This document shows positions 1-9,000 of a stretch of DNA of 9,658 nucleotides, in pieces. The DNA is taken from positions 1 to 9,658 of the forward strand of contig PACY01000031.1 in assembly GCA_002700405.1 (NCBI GenBank), read 5' to 3'. The stretch is from Flavobacteriaceae bacterium (GTDB taxonomy: Bacteria > Bacteroidota > Bacteroidia > Flavobacteriales > Flavobacteriaceae). The position numbers and the translations under genes are program-made. A model generated the notes under the pieces. The model did not search any database. It was not told where the DNA came from and saw nothing but the letters and a program-made list of their open reading frames with translations. The stretch's first letter is position 1, and each line of letters begins with the position of its first letter.

Positions 1-3000
1 AGGTACATTAACCACTATTGATGCAGACGGTTCAGATACTCATGTCTATACTTTATCTGGAGATGATGCTGATCTTTTCGAAGTAGTCGATGGAATATTA
101 AAACTTAAAACCGATAGTACAGCTGATTTCAATGCGAAATCTTCTTATTCAGTAACAGTAACTGCTACTGACTCAGATGGACTCTCTGTATCTAAGACAT
201 TAACAGTAGTTGTGTCTAATTTAATTGTACCTGAAACGATTGAAGGTACCGTAGTTGATGGATACGTTAGTGGATCGACTGTTAATGTCTTAGATAAAGA
301 TGGAAACATAATAGCTACAACCACTACTAACTCATTGGGTCAATATAGTTTTGATATGGATGATAATAATGGTGCCAGGATAGTAGCTGAAGGTGGTGTG
401 GACACCTTAACCGGTGAAACTGTCACAGTCACATTATCTGCAGCAAAAGGTTCAAGTTATATTTCGGCATTAACAACCATAATTGATCAGGCTGGTGACA
501 ATGCAGCAACGGTATTAACCAATTTAGGATTGCCTAGTAATTTTGATCTAGCAACTAGTAATCCATTAGAAAATTTAGAAGCTCAAAAAGTCAACGCCGC
601 GTTAATCAATATCATGGCTATTGGTGAAGCTTTATTAGAAAACGCAGGCCTAGCTGATGGCGCTGGTGATGAATTAATCGTTGCCGAGTTAGTAACGCTA
701 CTAACAACTTCAAGTACATTTAATAGCGCCGCTTCCATCAAAACAGTAATTGAGACAGCTGCAGTCAATTTAGACGATGCAATTAAAACTAAAGTTAATA
801 ATTTAACAGACGAAGTATCTGAATCAGTTGCAAATTTAAATGCACAAATAAACCAAGCCGGTTCAATAGCTCAGATTGCAACCGTTCAAAAGGTTGCACT
901 TGATGATGAAGGCAGTTTCTTAACTTCTCTAATTGATGCTGTGAAAGCTGGATTAGTAGATCTTACCGTATTAACAAATGACGCTGTAACGACGGCAGCA
1001 AAGTCAGCAGCTCTTGAATTAGGAGTTAATGTTGCTCCTTACATTACTTTAGATGCAATTATTCAAGTAAAAGAAAATGTAATTTCTGGTGCTGGTATAG
1101 CTACAGCTAGTGCATCCGATCCAGAAGGTGAATCTATCTTATATTCATTAGGAGGAGCGGACGCAGCTTTATTCAATATTGATTCTGATGGTAAGATTTC
1201 ATTTAAAAGCAGTCCTAACTTTTCTGCACCACTCGATGTAAATGCTGACAACACGTATGAAGTTACTGTTATCGCTACAGATGCTTCAGGTAATGCAGCC
1301 AATAGATTATTAAGCATTCAAGTATTGGATGTTAAAGGTCAAGGTCAAGCCATTGACGGTTATCTTGTGGGTGCTGTCGTATGGGCAGATCTAGATGGCG
1401 ATGGAAAAATGGATCCTGATGAGCCAACAACCGCTACTGATTCAACCGGTTCTTTTGGTTTAGACGCTGATCTCCCTGAAGGCACCGTTATTTACGTTGA
1501 AGGCGGTTACGATTTAGGTACAGGTAAACCTAACGAACAAGTCTTTAAACTTACGGTTACAGCGAATGCTTCAACAGGGGCAGAAGACTTAATTATTAGC
1601 CCGGTTAGCACGCAGATTGCAAGAGCATTTGCTAAAGGAACAACAACATTAGACGATGCACAAAACAAAGTAGCTGCTGCTTATGGTTTAGACGAGGCAT
1701 TTGATAATTTAACCAGTTTTGACCCAATTCAATTAGCTTATGAAGCCACATCGCAAGAACAAGCAGAAGCGGCCTTAACTGCACAAGCTAGAAATATCAT
1801 GGTTTCAACTTTAGGTGAAACCTCGATGAAAGTATCCGAGTATTTTACAACTGAAATAGCACCAGTAGTAAGAACACAGATTACTGATCTCTTCAAGCAG
1901 GGAACTCAAATTCTAAGTTACACCTCGTGGGATAGTGACGTAGATTTAAGATCGCAACCAAGAATAACCATTGAGCTAGAAGGATTTGAAGAACTTTTAG
2001 CTGAATCCAATGAAGTATTTAACGATAAGATTGTAGAAGCAATATTAGCTTCAACAGACCTAGACAAGCTTTTTGAAATGAAAGCAGATGGATCTGGACA
2101 ATTTGATACCGTTATCACAAATGCCGTAGCGGCAATTATCACCCAAATTAAAGAAACGGTTCTTGAAGAAATGGGATTTGATAAAGCTACTGGATATAAC
2201 TCTTTTGTGTCTTTAGATAACTATGAAGGTGAGACGGTTACTTTCTTAGGTTCAACAAAAACAATGGGTGAGTGGGCTGTATTAATAGCAGACATACTTG
2301 ACGCTAATGAACCAAGTCCTTTTGACGGTAAAGTGCACTTTGGACCAGATGGAGCTGTGACTGATAACGTAGGTAAGTACTTTGCTGAAAGAATAGCAGA
2401 GATGGCTCGACACATTGAAAACATATTCAATAAACCTTTAAGTGAAATGACTGATGATCAAATTGATCAAATCGTCGACATGGGTATGGAATATCAAAGG
2501 GGAGCAACCTTTAACGCATCTGAATCTAGATGGGTTCCTTTTGATGAATACGGTCAAGAGTTATGGGCTGAAACGGTTCGTTTTCAATACTCAGGAGAAA
2601 GATTTAGACACGACTCTAATGGTAATAGAATAGAAGGAAATACAGGAAGTTATCAGTTAACACCTGATCAAATAAAAGCTTATTTAAAAGATCCTACATT
2701 GCAGCTTAAGACCGGTAACTGGGGTAATGATTTCACTACCTACAACTGGCAGTCGACGGTTGGCGACTTAGGAATGTACTTAGCCCTTTCGAAAGCTAGA
2801 AACGAAGATGATGTAAAAACTTACATGGATGCTTTGACTACGTCGGAAGATGGTATTCTTACTTTTAAAGGTCTTATTGATTCCTTCTTCGAACAAGGTC
2901 AAGAAGTGTTTACGGAATTGGTCACTGCTGCACTCGAATTCACTCTTGATAAATTTACAAAGTTTGTAGAACAAACTATAGATATAGGACAAGAAGTAAT

Positions 3001-6000
3001 AGAGCTGGATGCTACTATTAAAGGATTGCCGGTTTCAACCATTACCCAAAAAGAAGTAAATGGGGAAACTTATGATCTTTACAATACGCAAGGTATAGAG
3101 TGGTTAGTTAATCCTTGGGGTAGATTTAATGTCGATGTTCAAGAAACAGGAAACTTTGAATACGCGATAGTTGGTGGCCCTGATGCTGCAAGATTTAGAA
3201 TTGACTCAACTGGAACAATTTCTTTTGCAGACACACTTCCTACAAAGACCTCTCAAGGCGCAGAACTTTCTGATGCTTTTGCTGGTCTGCCTGGAACTGG
3301 AACGGCTAATTCTGAAGGTGGATTAGGAGAAGAAGTCAATTATGATGACGCTAATAAAGACGGTAAGTACTTTATAACTATTTCCATCACTGATGGTGAT
3401 TTCGTACAAACCCACGACATTATACTGAAATTCCCTCAATGGAATTGGAATGACAGAAACCTTGCAAATGAAGGCGTATTCCCATCTTTAAGCGAAGATC
3501 AACTTGTCATAAACATGGATGAACACACCTCTGTTCTGAATAATTATAACGAAACTCGTGTAATAGAGCCTCCTAGAGTTGCTGAATACACCGTTACGGT
3601 ATATGTAAAAGATGCTCAAGATGGTAGTGGCGGAGTCAAATATAATTTTGTTCTACCTGATGACCCAACAAGTATGATAGAAGCCCAACCTGGTTTAGTG
3701 GAGTTAACTAGGGATAAAACCGTCAGATTTGACCAATCTGGATCTGAGAATGTTGGTCATGGTATGCACTTTGGTAATACTGAAAATGATGATTCTCAAG
3801 ATTTAGATATTGGACAAATTCAATACTTCTTAGATGGTTCTAAGGTAGATAAAGGTACCTACATGACAGCACTTGATGCTGGAACCGGTTATTCGACTGC
3901 TTGGGTTGAAGTGACCATGGACGATCAAGACGTTAACGTAGACGTGGGTGATAACCCAACGGATATTTATTATTGGAGTAACACAACTGAAAATGTTGGT
4001 TCTAATGTCTTAGTAGAGCGTTACGAAGACGTTGGCTCAGAAGGCTTCGAAATGAATACCTACTGGGTACAATTTCTTGATTTCATTCAGGATGCTGAAG
4101 GTAGTTGGAGGGGAGGTGAATATGCTTCTCAATTCTTACCACTAAGTGCTGCTAACCCTGAAACTGGAGTAGATGATTCTCAATTTACCTATTACAACAA
4201 TTTAAATCTTCAATCAATACAAACGTGGTTTACTGAAGGTGGTCCAGCTGCACAGCTTCAACTTGGTTTTAGTAGCATCCCTGCAGTAGGTGAGTCTGGT
4301 TCCGCAACAATAAATTTAGTATTTGCAAATGGAAGGGACCATTTCGCAGCTAACCAAGAAACATTCGGTGAATATTACAATGTTGATGCTGATACGATAA
4401 TTAAAACTTCGGTTCAGTTCGACTGGTCGGTTACGGAAGAAGAGGGTCTTCAAATCACAATCCCTGAACAAGAACAAACCTTAGACATTCAAGATGCAAA
4501 CGGCACATCCATAGCCACAATTACAAGCCAATTTGCAAACCAAAATTCTATATCTATTTCAAATAGAACAAACGGGCAAGATGACCAAGGTCATGGTGAA
4601 GGAGAACTTGTCATTTTAAATCTTGGTATTCTTGAACTATTTAGAGGGCAAGGAGAGGTTACTTTAAACGGTATTCCAGCTATGGATATTCAATCCGTTT
4701 CTGAAGATAGCACTGGCGACACAGTTACAGTTGAATTTATAAACTCTGACGCACCTAACGGTGTCTTGAGTATAAATTTTACTCTCATAGATGGCGAATG
4801 GGGAATAGCGGATGGAACGATTGCACCAGGTTCACCTCAAGAAGCTGAATGGATAGAAGTAGGATTACCTCTAGATCCATATGCATACACTATTATTAAT
4901 GCTTTAACCAGTAATAACATTAATTCTAATGCTGATGCGGTAACTTATATAACAGACAATATCACTGCAGCAAGTCCCGATGATCGAGATCTAATGTTGA
5001 GCTTCTTCGATGAAGGAGCTTATCGTTTTGAAGCTAACTTCGAAGGCCTCTCTTGGCAAACACCTGGTGACGAGACTAAGTCTAATATTATCGCAAACAT
5101 AGACATTAATGATAATAATCTTACTCTTTATGCAGTAGGTGAAGAAGTTGCTGAAGGAGAAAATGACACAATTTTTGTTTATGCTTCTCAAACCGTTGAA
5201 GAAGATATTACTATTGAATATTTTGTCTTTAGCGGAGATCAGTTCAACCTATATCAAGCAGGTAGTTTTGATGAAATAGAATTCACCCAAGGAACATCAG
5301 GCACAGTTACTATAGAAGCTGGAAATAATTGGGGAAGAATAGATTACCGAGCACTAACTGATGAACTTAATGATGAAGGCACTGAAAGTTATACGGTAGT
5401 TTTCCCTCAATTCCAGGCAATTGATGCGGATGGAATTCGAACCACTGAATACAATGGCATGAATTGGGGTGGCAGCACCGCCAGCACAATGATCACTGTA
5501 ACCAATACAGAAGTGCAGGTTACAGAATATAAAGGTTTAGAGATCATCATAGAAAATGGTCCGTTAGCTAACGAAGGCTGGGTTCAGTTAAGAGATAGAG
5601 ACGACCAAGGTAATAAAATCGGAGATAACCATCTATTCCATTTAAGAAATGAAACCCAAGACGATGGAACTATTAAATATTATTTAACTACCCAGAACGG
5701 AACTCTAGATTTTGATAATCCTCTAGATAAAGATGGTAATAATGTATATGAATTAGAACTGCAGATAACTGTATACGGTCAAGGCAATGAAGACAGTGTT
5801 TCCACGAAACAGGAAATGCTAGTAGTTGTTAATGAAGGAGTAGAGCCTACTCTTCGTTACTGGAATAATAATCCAACATATACAGTTACTGAAAATACTT
5901 TACCAGTGGCTTCAAAACAAACTCTTGAAGTCGAAGGAACTACAGTAGATGCATTCTTTGCTTCGGGTAATCAGATTTGGTTAGGATTAAACACAAATAC

Positions 6001-9000
6001 TCTATATTTAGATGATTCTGGATCCCCTGAATCCAGAATAATATGGCCGCATGGTACTGAAAGAGATTCTTTTACCTATGAAATAACAGGCGGTGCCGAT
6101 GCTGACTTATTTATTGTTTACAATGGATACCTCCTATTCAAAGATAGACCAAGCTTTGATAATCCTACTGATGCAGATGGAGATAACAGATACGAAATAG
6201 CTCTGACGGTATCGTCTGGTGCCACAACGATATCAAACACGTACACAATAGAAGTAAGAGAAGCTGATGCTGACGCAAGTAGTCCTTTAGATCCACCTGA
6301 GCAACTTCCTGTATTCTTTATTAAAGAAACACCCGAATTGATTGGTGATTCTGAAGCACCTAAAAACATCAGAGGAACAGATAGTGACGATACAATTAAG
6401 GTTGATCCTCACAGATTCCAGTACATACAAGGTGGAAAGGGAGACGATATTCTAGATCCAGGAAGGCACTGGGAGTCGCATGGTTATTTTACTGGTGGCG
6501 AAGGAAACGATGTATTTATTTTCCGTCAAAATTACATGACGGATCTAAAGTATTTTGGAATAAGAGATTATTCTAAACCTGATGTACAAGTTACAGATGA
6601 AAATGGGAACAATAGAATTATAGATGGTATAAATGGATACGATCAAAACAGAGATGGTGTTCTAGATTTAGCATCAGAATTAGACTGGACAAGAGTTGTT
6701 CTAATTTCGGACTTCACACCAGGTGAAGACACGATTGCTTTAACCACAAGTGGAAATACAGGTTTCAATAATCTTGGCTTTGATAAGAAATACGTTTCTT
6801 TCCAGCAAGGAACTGGAGATTTTGCAGAACATACCTTTGTTATATATACGGGACCTGAAGCTTCGAATAGAGGCTATGAAAATGATATTGGTTTATTAGG
6901 TATCTTATTAGATACAGATGTTACTACACTAGATGCGTCTAGAGATATTGTTCAAGCAGGAGCCCAATACGAGACTATTTTAGGCAAATTTGATCTTGGT
7001 GGTACAACGGTTGAATTAACAGCAGATGATGGAACTATAGTACAAGTACAACAATTACCAAATGGCGATTATGTTTGGTTTGAATCAGATTGGAGTGTTG
7101 TAGATAATGAAGTTTTACATCGGTATTTAGCTGTTTCTACAGATGGAACCATTTACGCACCTAGACCAGATGAAGTTGATTATGAAAACCCTATAGATGC
7201 TAATAAAGACAATATCTATGAATTCCAAATAAAAGGTTACACCTTTAGTGAACTTTCTTTAACGATAAATGATTGGGGTGGTGTTTGGATTGATTGGAAT
7301 AATTCAGATCGTACTGGAGAAATTTCTTTTACTTCTATATTAAGCGTTCAAGATGACATTAATGATAACTTAGGTAATATTTCTATTGCAGAAACGTCAT
7401 ATATGAATGATGACGGTACCGTTAATAAAGAATTAGTTGAACTAGTTTTAAGGCAGATTTCCGCTGTTCAATCTTCTATGGCTGACATAGACATGAGAGC
7501 TATAGCTGAAGAAATTAACTTCGACTTTAGTCGTTTCACGACAGCTGATCCTCAAGAAAGAGCTCAGGAATGGTTCCAAGAAGATATAGCCAGAAGATTT
7601 GATGATTGGGGCAGGGAGCTTGAAGAAACTTTTGAGCAAAACTTAATTAACAAATACAACGACTTTACTGATGCCTATGGATTAGGCAGTTTAGTAGGTG
7701 ATGCCGGCAACAACATCATGAAAGGTGAAGCCGGAAACGAAACAATTTTTGGTAAAGCTGGAAACGATACGATTGCTGGTGGAGAAGGGGATGATGTTCT
7801 TTTCGGAGACACAGGTGACGATACGCTTTCGGGTGGTCCAGGTACGGATAGATTGGATGGTGGTTCTGGTTCAGACAGATTAATTGTAGACGAAGGTTTG
7901 GATGTCATAGCCGGTGGAGCTGGTGACGATACTATCTATTTCTCTACTTTAACTGAAATTCCAGAATTTGTAGATGGCGGTAGTGGTGAAGATACCTTGG
8001 TGTTGGCTGGTATGCCTGAGAGCATTGGTACAACAAGCTTTGCGCACGATAATGCTGCTTATACGGGAATAGATCTAAAGAAAATTGTATCTGCTAAAGA
8101 AACTTGGCAATGGACTAACGAACAAGGAGAACAAGTAACTGAAGAAGGCTGGAGAAATAGACTCGAAAGCATAGAAGTAATTGATTTAAGAGATGAATCT
8201 TCTTTATTAAACGTTGAACAAGATGAAGTGCCAACGGATGGATTTAGACTTTCTTCTAACTCTTTCACAGTAACTGACTATATAGATGGAAATGCAAGTA
8301 ATCCTAATACTTACCAAACCAAGGTAATTCCTTATTCTGAAAGGGAAGTAGGACCGGGATTATTCGATTCAGATACCACAGAATTAGCCATGGTTCTTGG
8401 AACGGAATCAGTTCTAAATTACTCAAATCTACAGAAACTTTTCTCTGGAGATGGAACTGGTAAAGCGCCTGTATTTAGCTTTGCATTATCCAGCATTCCA
8501 GGCGCTGGTGAGCAAGGTGTTGTGATAGTTAACTTTGCTCTATCAGATGGTTATCCAGACTACTGGTTTGCAGGAGACGTGCAAGCAACTGAACAGTTTG
8601 GAAGCACTAAGACCATTAAGGCCAATATAAAATTAAACTGGGTATCTGATGGTACAAATGTAACCATCACTATGCCACCTCAAGATGTTCAGGTTGTGTA
8701 CGAATCAGGTGAAGTGCGTATAGAGAAAGAATGGTCTAATCTATCAGCAGATGTTCTTTCTGTATCAACAGGAGATTCAGGAACATCTAACTTAGATCTT
8801 AAGCTCACAAATTTATTTGCAGCCAATAGTTCAGCTGACGGAATAGATATGTCTGCGTTCTTTACTGAAGGCAGGTATTTCCTAACGACAGAATTTGAAG
8901 GTCTAGAAGTACAAACAGCAACTACAACTGATCAGAAGAGTAATTCAGAGTTTAGTGCTATACAAACTCTATTTAGAGTCGAAGATAATTCGTTGAATTG

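Noticed and set aside
3287..3301. 'LPGTG' (residues 1096-1100), a match to the LPxTG sortase motif
   Set aside because: It lies in the middle of the protein within a flexible Gly/Ser/Glu insert, with no hydrophobic segment or basic tail after it. The architecture is that of a Gram-negative type I secreted protein.
3749..3772. His/Gly cluster ('NVGHGMHFG') considered as a metal-protease site
   Set aside because: There is no HExxH or other known catalytic arrangement; the His residues sit in a loop of a poorly defined beta module.
5150..5165. AAGGAGAA and similar Shine-Dalgarno-like purine runs inside the gene (also near 1150 and 4600)
   Set aside because: They encode the Glu/Gly-rich protein sequence and are not followed by a start codon opening a separate plausible gene.
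583..8268. About ten minus-strand open frames of 61-84 codons
   Set aside because: All lie opposite the giant frame, their translations are Ser/Pro/Ile-rich in the manner of antisense shadows, and none has a convincing ribosome binding site or recognisable family.
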